The notes under the pieces are model-generated. The model searched no databases. It worked only from the letters and a program-made list of their open reading frames with translations, and was not told where the DNA came from. From Nitrosomonadales bacterium (GTDB lineage: Bacteria; Pseudomonadota; Gammaproteobacteria; Burkholderiales; Gallionellaceae): a stretch of DNA of 50,100 nt. Numbering within the stretch: position 1 is the stretch's first letter; the number at the start of each line of letters is the position of its first letter. Where the stretch lies: assembly GCA_016213335.1 (NCBI GenBank), contig JACRAQ010000079.1, positions 1-50,100 on the forward strand, in the 5' to 3' direction. Made by a program: the position numbers and the translations under genes. Of this stretch, positions 43,870-50,100 are shown piece after piece.

Positions 43870-45318
43870 CTAAAACAGCAGCAGAAAGTCCGCCAGTGGA
43901 ACGACCGCCAGCGGAATGCTGGATTTGTCCTGCAGGCGTTTTTCCAGCGCTTCGTCCGGGCGTTCCTTGCATACCGCAATGAACGCTTCGCAACCGAGCG
44001 ACTCGGCGATCTCGCGGCTCTTGGACAATTCGCGGTCATTCAGCGTGGCGCGATATTTGACTTCGATGCCGACGCGTACAGCGCCAAGGTCGACGATGAA
44101 ATCCAACTCGTTGTTGCGCTCGCGGTAATACGCCAACTCCACCAGCCACGGCCAGCGGCGCAGATGGTTGGCGACGATGTTTTCCGCATACAAACCCAAT
44201 ACCGGCTCGTCCGCCAGCAATCGCTCCGGCGTGAGTTTAAGTACGGCATTGCGCACCGCCAGATCAACCAGATAACTTTTAAAATTTCCTGCCTTTGCCG
44301 TTGCCTTGCTCCCGGTATACTTGCGCAATCGCCACACTAGGTCGGTCGCCTCCAGCAGGGGAAAATAATTGGTGATGGTCGCAGCCGCGATGCCGATGTC
44401 TTTGGAAAGTTTGGTGACATTGGTCTCGCGCCCAGGCTCGGCCAGCAGCCCGAGATAAAAGCGGCGCAACATCTCCGGCTTGCGGAATTCTGCCGCCACC
44501 AACAAATCCTCAAAGATCACGCGTTCAATCTGGTTCTGGTAGAGATATTCCTGCTTGGCAAGGATGTCGGGGAGTTTCCAGACTTCGGGGAAGCCGCCTT
44601 CGAAGAGAAAATGCTGTATAACTGGCGCTAAAATATTTTCATATTGCTGAGCTTCTTTAACAAAGCTATGTAGCTGGTCCAACATGTTAGGGAGTGGGAG
44701 GTTTCTACGAATCATGTCCCCGTAAACTTTGAAAGTCTTTGAACCATCGTTACTTTGGTATGTAAAAAATAAAAACTCCCGGAAGCTGAATGGCAACACC
44801 TGGTAGTCATGTATTCGGCCCAGCAAACTCTCGCGTGATTTGCGAAATATCGGTGCAGAAGCCGAGCCGGACACCACAAACCGCACTGGCGTTTTCAGGT
44901 CGTAATGCTTCTTGAGATACAGTTCCCAGCGCGGGAATTTCTGTATCTCATCGAGAAACAAATACACCGCGCCGCCTTTCGCGCGCTTGGCGGACTCCGC
45001 CACCAGGTCTTCAAAGAAGCGATCTACATCAACGTGCGGCAACAGCAGCGCCGGGTCGTCCATCGTGAAATAGACGATGCGTTGCGCCTGTTCTGTGCCG
45101 TGCTCCTGGATCAGCTTGCGAATGCACTGCCTGAGCAGGGTGCTCTTGCCGACGCGGCGCGGCCCGGTTACCGAGATCATCTGCGGCAGGCGCTGGATGT
45201 CGGCGTAGAGGTCGTCGAATACATCACGATGAAAATCAGGCAAGCCTGCAAAAGCGGTCTCGCCGTTGCTCCACCACGGGTTATACGCATCCAAAAAATT
45301 ATATTGGGCCAGTGACAT
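43870..45318 (-). CDS. AAA_14/DUF4143 family ATPase
   Basis: 482 residues from the ATG at 45318. Walker A GPRRVGKST, Walker B VYLFLDEIQ, sensor-like RFVVSGSAS, then the C-terminal DUF4143 domain (GIAAATITNYFPLLEATDLVWRL) with an endonuclease-like NELDFIV...IEVKYR motif at the end. These stand-alone ATPases are common and patchily distributed; function unknown, with links to mobile DNA suggested. The D...E-x-K pattern resembles a PD-(D/E)XK nuclease site. It converges on rlmN-like with 3 bp between. Confidence 0.87.
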   Translation of the reverse strand: MSLAQYNFLDAYNPWWSNGETAFAGLPDFHRDVFDDLYADIQRLPQMISVTGPRRVGKSTLLRQCIRKLIQEHGTEQAQRIVYFTMDDPALLLPHVDVDRFFEDLVAESAKRAKGGAVYLFLDEIQKFPRWELYLKKHYDLKTPVRFVVSGSASAPIFRKSRESLLGRIHDYQVLPFSFREFLFFTYQSNDGSKTFKVYGDMIRRNLPLPNMLDQLHSFVKEAQQYENILAPVIQHFLFEGGFPEVWKLPDILAKQEYLYQNQIERVIFEDLLVAAEFRKPEMLRRFYLGLLAEPGRETNVTKLSKDIGIAAATITNYFPLLEATDLVWRLRKYTGSKATAKAGNFKSYLVDLAVRNAVLKLTPERLLADEPVLGLYAENIVANHLRRWPWLVELAYYRERNNELDFIVDLGAVRVGIEVKYRATLNDRELSKSREIAESLGCEAFIAVCKERPDEALEKRLQDKSSIPLAVVPLADFLLLF

Positions 45319-45392
45319 AGCCACTTTTTACATTATTTGCACGTATAATGTCAAATAATGTTAAATCTTTCTTAACTAACTGTCTTGAAACA

Positions 45393-45418
45393 ACAAAGGC
45401 TGCCTATGCAGCCTTTGT
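45393..45418 (+). terminator. Intrinsic terminator-like hairpin
   Basis: A perfect 11-bp stem, ACAAAGGCTGC with GCAGCCTTTGT, around CTAT, followed shortly by TTTTT. No plus-strand gene ends just upstream, so it may be a leftover of a lost gene. Confidence 0.6.
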
Positions 45419-45667
45419 CGATTTTTGCTGTGAAACTCATCCATTCTCGAACCGCAGTGCGTGGTTATTGCCAATTTATTGGCTTTAGCCCCGAAGGGGG
45501 TGAGAACCTCTTCGAGACAACCACGGCCTACCTCTTCTGTGTATAGCCCCGCCCCTGCAGCCCCCCTGAAGGCGCACTTCGCGGCAAAGCGAGCCTTTGA
45601 TTCAGTCCCGCATGAAGGACTTATTGAGCCTTACATAAATGAAGACAGTGAGCAAAACCAAAAAGCC

Positions 45668-45797
45668 TGTCATTCCGGCGAAAGCCGGAATCCAGTTTGG
45701 ACATAATTCCGAGTAGTGGACAAAGCTGTGCTTTGGGTATTGTCACACTTTGTGTGTGCTTGATAATTGCCTGGATTCCGGCTTTCTCCGGAATGAC
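45668..45797. repeat. 130-bp element with 27-bp inverted repeats
   Basis: GTCATTCCGGCGAAAGCCGG...AATCCAG at 45668-45694 and its near-perfect reverse complement at 45771-45797 (one mismatch). Each arm is itself a hairpin (CCGGC-GAAA-GCCGG in the left arm). The arms share their core with the MITEs at 35296 and 46667. No coding capacity. Confidence 0.75.
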
Positions 45798-45853
45798 GGC
45801 TGCTATATATGACTCTGTCATGAATTAAGTGAAGGTCGATAACCAGGGGTTTC

Positions 45854-46444
45854 TTAATGCACAGCCTTGTTGCCCCATATCTCCCTCAGTCTCTTATCAC
45901 GCCCGCAATTCCATCTGTAGAACATATATCGGGCGGAGTTCTTTTTGTAATAATCCTGGTGATAGCTTTCGTCACCCTTGATGGGGTAAAAGGTTGATGC
46001 ATTCAATATGGGAGTAACAATTTTCTTGCCGGGAAATCCTTTCTCGATGTTCCTTCTGGATTCTTCGGCGATTTTCCTTTCATCGTCGCTGCCGACGAAA
46101 ATGGCGCTCAGGTAGCTGTGCCCCCGGTCGCAAAACTGGCCTTCTGCATCGAAGGGATCGACGTTCACCCAATAATAATCCAGCAGCTCTTTGTAGCTGA
46201 CGACCTTCGGGTCATAGGTAATCTCGACAGCCTCGTAGTGGCCCTCGTGGTTTCCATTGTAGGTGGGGTCTTTCAGCGTGCCGCCGGTAAAGCCGGAGAT
46301 CACATCGGTTACCCCCTTGAGCTTTTCAAAGTCCGACTCCATGCACCAGAAGCAGCCACCAGCCAGCACGGCTTTATCGGCCGATGCGTTCGGGGAAAAA
46401 ACAATGGCAAGCAAAACCAGAAAGACACCAGGCTTGATGTTCAT
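45854..46444 (-). CDS. msrA: Exported peptide-methionine (S)-S-oxide reductase
   Basis: 196 residues from the ATG at 46444, with AAGGAG upstream. A signal peptide (about 1-22, ending NASA) places this MsrA in the periplasm, where it would reduce oxidised methionines in exported proteins. The catalytic motif GGCFWCMES has Cys31 as the attacking residue. Family blocks YNGNHEGHYEAVEITYDP, FDAEGQFCDRG and YHQDYY are present. Upstream, the frame continues open to 46699 but without a start site of quality. Confidence 0.92.
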   Translation of the reverse strand: MNIKPGVFLVLLAIVFSPNASADKAVLAGGCFWCMESDFEKLKGVTDVISGFTGGTLKDPTYNGNHEGHYEAVEITYDPKVVSYKELLDYYWVNVDPFDAEGQFCDRGHSYLSAIFVGSDDERKIAEESRRNIEKGFPGKKIVTPILNASTFYPIKGDESYHQDYYKKNSARYMFYRWNCGRDKRLREIWGNKAVH

Positions 46445-46803
46445 TTTGCTCTCCTTATCGTAATGCCGGGATTTCCTGTCATGGTTCGACCGCGCCCGCA
46501 GAAGAAGTTGCAGACGGAGACATCGTAAAGAACATACCGCCGCATTTGCCTTGACTGTGTCTTTTACAGCAGTGCGCCTTGCGAGGATGGCCTGAACCCT
46601 TAAAACTTCCATGACATGCTGATACACTGACCGCCAGCGCTCGTGCAGGCTTGAAGAGCCACCTAAGGAAGCACTGAATAAGTTGTCACACCGGCGCAAG
46701 CCGGTGTCCAGCCCATTGAAGTTACTGGATTCCGGCTTCCACCGGAATGACTTTATGAGACTTGTTCAGTGTTTCCCTATGTATAGCAAAGGGAGAAGTT
46801 GCG
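46445..46803. other. Intergenic region with MITE between msrA and GST
   Basis: 359 bp between divergent genes. Its right third is the MITE at 46667-46776. The rest has no gene that I can support. The MITE ends 27 bp before the GST start, so it may affect or supply the GST promoter. Confidence 0.4.
46667..46776. mobile_element. 110-bp MITE, relative of the element at 35296
   Basis: Ends GGAAGCACTGAATAAGT and ACTTGTTCAGTGTTTCC are inverted repeats (15 of 17). Internal TCACACCGGCGCAAGCCGGTGTCCAG and TGGATTCCGGC...CCGGAATGAC match the 35296 copy. Flanks are CTAA (46663-46666) and CTAT (46777-46780), a possible imperfect target duplication of IS5 type. Confidence 0.75.
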
Positions 46804-47490
46804 ATGAGCCTCGACCTGTATATCGGCAACAAGAACTATTCGTCATGGTCATTGCGGCCCTGGCTCCTGCTCAAACATCTGGGCATCCCCTTCACCGAGC
46901 ACATGGTCTCGGTGGCCGGGCGCGACTACAACCCTGCCCTGCGCCCCATTTCCGGCAATGCCAGGGTGCCCTGCCTGCATGTGGATGGATTCCAGATATG
47001 GGATAGCCTCGCGATCGCGGAATACCTCGCCGAACAACACCCGCAGTTATGGCCAGCCGATGCCAGGGCGCGTGCGCGGGCACGCAGCATCTCGGCGGAA
47101 ATGCACTCCGGCTTCACCAACCTGCGCAAGGCAATGCCGATGAATTTGAAATTCAAACTCAAGGGCAAGCCGGCCGACGCGGCAGTCCAGCGCGACATAG
47201 ACCGCATCATCGAAATCTGGCTCGAGGCCCGCGCCCGGTTCGCCACCCCAAATGGCAAACCAGGCGGCCCCTGGCTGTTCGGCGCTTTCTCCGTGGCCGA
47301 TGGCATGTATGCACCAGTTGTTTGCAGATTCCATACCTACAACGTGCCGTTGCCGCCCGTAGCGGCAGAATACCGGGATACCCTGCTGGCCCACCCGGCC
47401 ATGCAGGAATGGTACAAAGCAGCACTAAAGGAAACCGAAGCGCACGCGCATTACGACGATCTGGCGAAGGAATATGGTGGGGCTAGGTAA
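46804..47490 (+). CDS. Glutathione S-transferase family protein
   Basis: 228 residues with N-terminal thioredoxin-like (YIGNKNYSSWSLRPWLLLK, RVPCLHVDG, WDSLAIAEYL) and C-terminal helical domains. The SSW motif near residue 12 is where the catalytic Ser of several GST classes lies. The substrate is unknown. The start at 46804 has a GGGAGAAG site; the frame is open upstream into the MITE. Confidence 0.9.
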   Translation: MSLDLYIGNKNYSSWSLRPWLLLKHLGIPFTEHMVSVAGRDYNPALRPISGNARVPCLHVDGFQIWDSLAIAEYLAEQHPQLWPADARARARARSISAEMHSGFTNLRKAMPMNLKFKLKGKPADAAVQRDIDRIIEIWLEARARFATPNGKPGGPWLFGAFSVADGMYAPVVCRFHTYNVPLPPVAAEYRDTLLAHPAMQEWYKAALKETEAHAHYDDLAKEYGGAR

Positions 47491-47647
47491 TATAAATGAT
47501 GCGTGTTACTAGCCAGCATTGCTTCTCCATTGGAAATTATTGCGATGCTGAGCTACCACGTATAATTGTAGAAAATAATCCGTGCCTGAACTACCCCTTT
47601 AATTCTTCTCATTTAATTGTTTTGATTCTGTTCACGCGGTAAGAAGC

Positions 47648-48736
47648 ATGAAAAATGAAATAGAAAAATTACTTCGTGAATCTCCCAGTATGAAGGCTAA
47701 AGATATTGCCAAAAAGCTCCAATTAGATAAGTCAACAGTTAACTCCTTCTTGCATGCACACCCGGAACATTTTAAACAAGATGAGAATTTCTGCTGGTCA
47801 CTAAATTACTCTGAATTGCGTATTGTATTTCCAGCCGATTGCTGGGTTGATTGCACCTTGTTCGAAAGAATCCTTTCAGAAACTGGTTCACCAATATCAT
47901 CTCATGCCAATTCAATTATTTTCGTAATATCAGATGGATGTGCATTGATGCTTGAAGCCATTGCCCGGTTAATGGCTTTATCAAATCAATTAGCTTATTA
48001 CGGCAAACAAGTAACGATAGATTTCACACACAGCACATCCACTCTCACCTATTTAGACCGTCTAGGTTTTTTTGATCATCTTATTCAGCAGGTAAATGTA
48101 TTGCCGAACCGCCCCGAGATATCTGCCGCGACAACCTATAGGGGGAATAGCGAAAATCTTGTTGAGATCGGTGCTATTGATCCAGCCTCCCCTGATGAAT
48201 CGATACCCAAGCAATTAAAGGAAAGCTTTGTTTCCCATGCTGGCAATAAGTATTCTATTCCCGCATTTACCGTTCTCTCTGAACTTTTTGGTAATGTTCT
48301 TGATCATTCTGAGTCACCTATTCCCGGATTTGTTGCGCTACAGTTTTACAAAAAGCATGGCAAACATCCCGCGCACATTCAAACGGTGATTTCAGATAGT
48401 GGTAAAGGCATTATCGGAACACTTGAACCAGTTCTTGCCAAGAAATATCCTGAGCTTTTTAAGGAAATCACTGAATCTGAATCACCCGCTGAAAAAATGC
48501 TATTACAAAAAGTTTTTACGCAGGGTGAAATTAGTCAAACAGGTGATAAGGGACGTGGCTTAGGCTTGAAACGTAGCTTCGATGAAGCATCAAAATTTTG
48601 CGCGAACATCATAGTTAGACAAGAAAATTGTGAGGCTAGAATTTTATATCGTAATGGAAAACTCAAGGATTTCAGATATGAAGAAAAAATGCCTCGCATT
48701 TTGGGGACGCATATCTGCTTCGATTTTTTTCTGTAA
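47648..48736 (+). CDS. wHTH / STAS-like / GHKL ATPase protein in an AT-rich segment
   Basis: 362 residues. The N-terminus (about 1-50) looks like a winged helix (MKAKDIAKKLQLDKSTVNSFLHAHPEHFK). Residues about 85-150 have a STAS-like pattern (SIIFVISDGCALMLEAI...VTIDFT...LDRLGFFDHL). From about 215 a GHKL ATPase domain follows, with the N box ELFGNVLDHS, the G1 box DSGKGI and the G2 region GDKGRGLGLK. This resembles anti-sigma-factor/anti-anti-sigma regulators put into one chain. The codon use is AT-rich, unlike every neighbour, and the gene sits between the GST and an IS end, which points to horizontal gain. Output and partner are unknown. Confidence 0.75.
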   Translation: MKNEIEKLLRESPSMKAKDIAKKLQLDKSTVNSFLHAHPEHFKQDENFCWSLNYSELRIVFPADCWVDCTLFERILSETGSPISSHANSIIFVISDGCALMLEAIARLMALSNQLAYYGKQVTIDFTHSTSTLTYLDRLGFFDHLIQQVNVLPNRPEISAATTYRGNSENLVEIGAIDPASPDESIPKQLKESFVSHAGNKYSIPAFTVLSELFGNVLDHSESPIPGFVALQFYKKHGKHPAHIQTVISDSGKGIIGTLEPVLAKKYPELFKEITESESPAEKMLLQKVFTQGEISQTGDKGRGLGLKRSFDEASKFCANIIVRQENCEARILYRNGKLKDFRYEEKMPRILGTHICFDFFL

Positions 48737-48740
48737 GAGC

Positions 48741-50100
48741 AAAGTTGTAATGTCCCCTTCTGGCAAAGTAGAAATGTCCCCTTTTGATTTTCGTGAGATG
48801 GGACATGGAAGAAGGGGTCATTGCGATGAGCAAGAAAGAGCTGACACGGCTTGAGGTTGTACAGCGAGTGACGGGCAAGCAGATGGGCCATTCCGAGGCG
48901 GCGCGCCAGTTGTCTCTGTCGGAACGTCAGGTAAAGCGGTTGGTGGGCGCCTTTCGCAAGGAAGGCGCTGCCGGGCTGGTGAGCAAACGGCGCGGCCAGC
49001 CCTCGAACAACCGGATAGCCTCAGCCATCAAGGCCCAGGTTATCGAGCGGTTTCGCGATCGCTATGCTGGCTTTGGCCCGACGCTGGCGGCGGAGTACCT
49101 GCAAGACGAAGGCGTCCGGCTTTCGAAGGAGACGCTACGCAACTGGATGATCGAGGCTGGATTATGGCGGGCCGGGAAGAAGCGCGCTGGTGTGCATCCG
49201 CCGCGGGAACGCCGCCCACGGCTGGGAGAGCTGGTGCAGATAGACGGCAGCCCGCATGATTGGTTTGAGGGGCGCGGGCCGCGCTGCACCCTGATTGCCT
49301 TCATAGACGATGCGACCAGCCGGGTGATGGCCGCCTGCTTCACCCCCGCCGAAACGACACAGGCCTACCTGGATGGGTTGCATGCCTATGTCCTGGCCTA
49401 CGGCTGCCCGGCAGCACTCTACAGCGACCGGCACGGCATATTCACCAAGCACGACCCGGAGGATGGGGAACCGACGCAATTCCAGCGCGCAACAGCGGAG
49501 CTAGGCATCGCCACCATTCAGGCGTTGACGCCGCAGGCGAAGGGGCGTGTAGAGCGGTTATTCCAGACCTTGCAGGACAGGCTGGTCAAGGCCATGCGGC
49601 TGGCCGGCATTTCGAACATGGAAGCCGCCAACGCCTTTCTGCCAACCTATCTGCCCGAGCACAATGCGCGCTTTGCCGTGCCACCGGCAGACACCGAAGA
49701 CGCCCACGTTTCCCGCACTTTGGATGAGACGTTGCTGGCTCGCGTCTGCACGACCCAGCAACGGCGCAAGCTGGACAAGAATCTGGTACTCAGTTTCAAA
49801 CGACAGCGCTACATCATCCAGACCGGCGATACACCACGCTACACCTTGCGCTGGCAAACCGTGACGGTGGTGGAATACCTGGATGGTCGTATCGAGTTAT
49901 TGCACAACGCGGAAATCCTGCCGTTCAAGGTGTTCGACAGGACGCAGCCCACCATCGCAGCGGTGGACGACAAGACGCTGAACATGCGAGTGGACGAGCT
50001 GCTGAAACAACAACGCCTCCCTGTACACGTCAAGCCGCATCCAAAACATCCTTGGCGCAAACCCTACAACCCCAATCTCATTCAGGCAGCGTGCCTCAGA
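48741..50100 (+). mobile_element. ISNCY-type insertion sequence, left end and body; right end outside
   Basis: The element begins about 4 bp after the GHKL gene stop. Its left end carries two direct repeats of 19 bp, AAAGTTGTAATGTCCCCTT (48741-48759) and AAAGTAGAAATGTCCCCTT (48765-48783), differing at two positions. The transposase gene fills the rest and is still open at 50100. Confidence 0.75.
48826..50100 (+). CDS. ISNCY-family transposase, C-terminus outside window
   Basis: 425 residues to the window edge, frame intact. The N-terminal HTH (about 4-45: LTRLEVVQRVTGKQMGHSEAARQ, LSERQVKRLV) is followed by an integrase core with a DDE set: VQIDGSPHDWF, LYSDRHGIF and KGRVERLFQTLQDRL. This is the pattern of the ISNCY transposases related to ISDol1, recognised by eye. 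The start at 48826 has GAAGAAGGGG upstream; an in-frame ATG at 48805 would add seven residues. It appears intact, so the element may be active. Confidence 0.9.
   Translation, partial: MSKKELTRLEVVQRVTGKQMGHSEAARQLSLSERQVKRLVGAFRKEGAAGLVSKRRGQPSNNRIASAIKAQVIERFRDRYAGFGPTLAAEYLQDEGVRLSKETLRNWMIEAGLWRAGKKRAGVHPPRERRPRLGELVQIDGSPHDWFEGRGPRCTLIAFIDDATSRVMAACFTPAETTQAYLDGLHAYVLAYGCPAALYSDRHGIFTKHDPEDGEPTQFQRATAELGIATIQALTPQAKGRVERLFQTLQDRLVKAMRLAGISNMEAANAFLPTYLPEHNARFAVPPADTEDAHVSRTLDETLLARVCTTQQRRKLDKNLVLSFKRQRYIIQTGDTPRYTLRWQTVTVVEYLDGRIELLHNAEILPFKVFDRTQPTIAAVDDKTLNMRVDELLKQQRLPVHVKPHPKHPWRKPYNPNLIQAACLR

Larger units (their letters stand above)
45319..45853. other. Repeat-rich intergenic region
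   Basis: 535 bp with no convincing gene. It holds a terminator hairpin at 45393-45418, a 27-bp inverted repeat element at 45668-45797, and a frame spelling KRAFDSVPHEGL near 45590 that resembles a reverse-transcriptase motif but lacks the preceding Asp. The ATAATGTCAAATAATG stretch near 45345 is AT-rich and may hold the AAA gene promoter. Confidence 0.45.

Noticed and set aside
45461-45706. Reverse-transcriptase fragment (KRAFDSVPHEGL)
   Set aside because: Only about 12 residues fit, the catalytic Asp before the motif is missing and no other RT motif is near. It is probably chance, though a tiny remnant cannot be ruled out.
1-50100. CRISPR array, tRNA or rRNA genes
   Set aside because: I looked for spaced direct repeats of 23-40 bp and for tRNA-like cloverleaf ends and found none. 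The only regular array is the 9-bp coding repeat.

Overview
The window is a stretch of bacterial chromosome of about 60% GC, dense with genes. It looks like a free-living betaproteobacterium. The reasons are the fimT-pilV-pilW-pilX-pilY1-pilE minor pilin gene order, exported c-type cytochrome and PCu(A)C copper chaperone genes, two hemerythrin proteins, a fused membrane/spermidine-synthase protein, and intergenic GTCATTCCGG-type palindromes common in that class. A Gallionellaceae/Nitrosomonadales chemolithotroph fits best, but that is an inference and there is no rRNA or other marker here to prove it. I found no rRNA, tRNA or CRISPR array.

Layout. (1) 1-5203, all minus strand: a signalling cluster of an HDOD protein, a bacteriohemerythrin, a small membrane coiled-coil protein, a large PAS/GAF/HD-GYP c-di-GMP phosphodiesterase, and an Ala-rich protein with a 9-bp tandem repeat that runs off the left edge. 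(2) 5350-11641: a PCu(A)C copper chaperone (plus) converging on a minus-strand run ilvD > membrane spermidine-synthase-like > HHE hemerythrin > ParA > lipoprotein cytochrome c; lgt is divergent from ilvD. (3) 11642-26999: two complete, back-to-back type IV minor pilin/PilY1 clusters on the plus strand, the first preceded by a hairpin-rich leader. Their PilY1 proteins are built differently: the first lacks the N-terminal vWA domain; the second keeps it but has four tandem HGF-type beta modules inserted. (4) 27000-34324: an exported ASFER-repeat protein, a cold-shock gene with a hairpin leader, YjbQ, an FAH-family hydrolase, an orphan HicB-like antitoxin, a SufS-type cysteine desulfurase, and MFS and EamA transporters.

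(5) 34325-38108: an IS5-type transposase remnant abuts a decayed brnT toxin gene. A plant-type ferredoxin follows, facing a minus-strand pair: a carbonic-anhydrase-like (CsoSCA-like) protein and a fusion of an HTH-like segment, coiled coil, [2Fe-2S] domain and reductase. Two MITE-like elements fill the gap between the convergent genes. (6) 38320-43866: an exported metallo-beta-lactamase-fold hydrolase, a CxxCxxCC protein translationally coupled to an exported repeat/Pro-rich protein, an FGGY kinase, and an RlmN-like radical SAM methyltransferase carrying an in-frame repeat insertion. (7) 43870-50100: an AAA/DUF4143 ATPase, a repeat-filled gap, exported MsrA, another MITE, a glutathione S-transferase, an AT-rich wHTH/STAS-like/GHKL ATPase gene, and an ISNCY-type insertion sequence that runs off the right edge.

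The best candidates for unusual biology are the paired minor pilin systems with diverged PilY1 adhesins, the CsoSCA-like plus HTH-ferredoxin-reductase operon, the hemerythrin/HD-GYP/(Ala-Ser-Ser)n signalling cluster, and the AT-rich GHKL regulator beside the IS.
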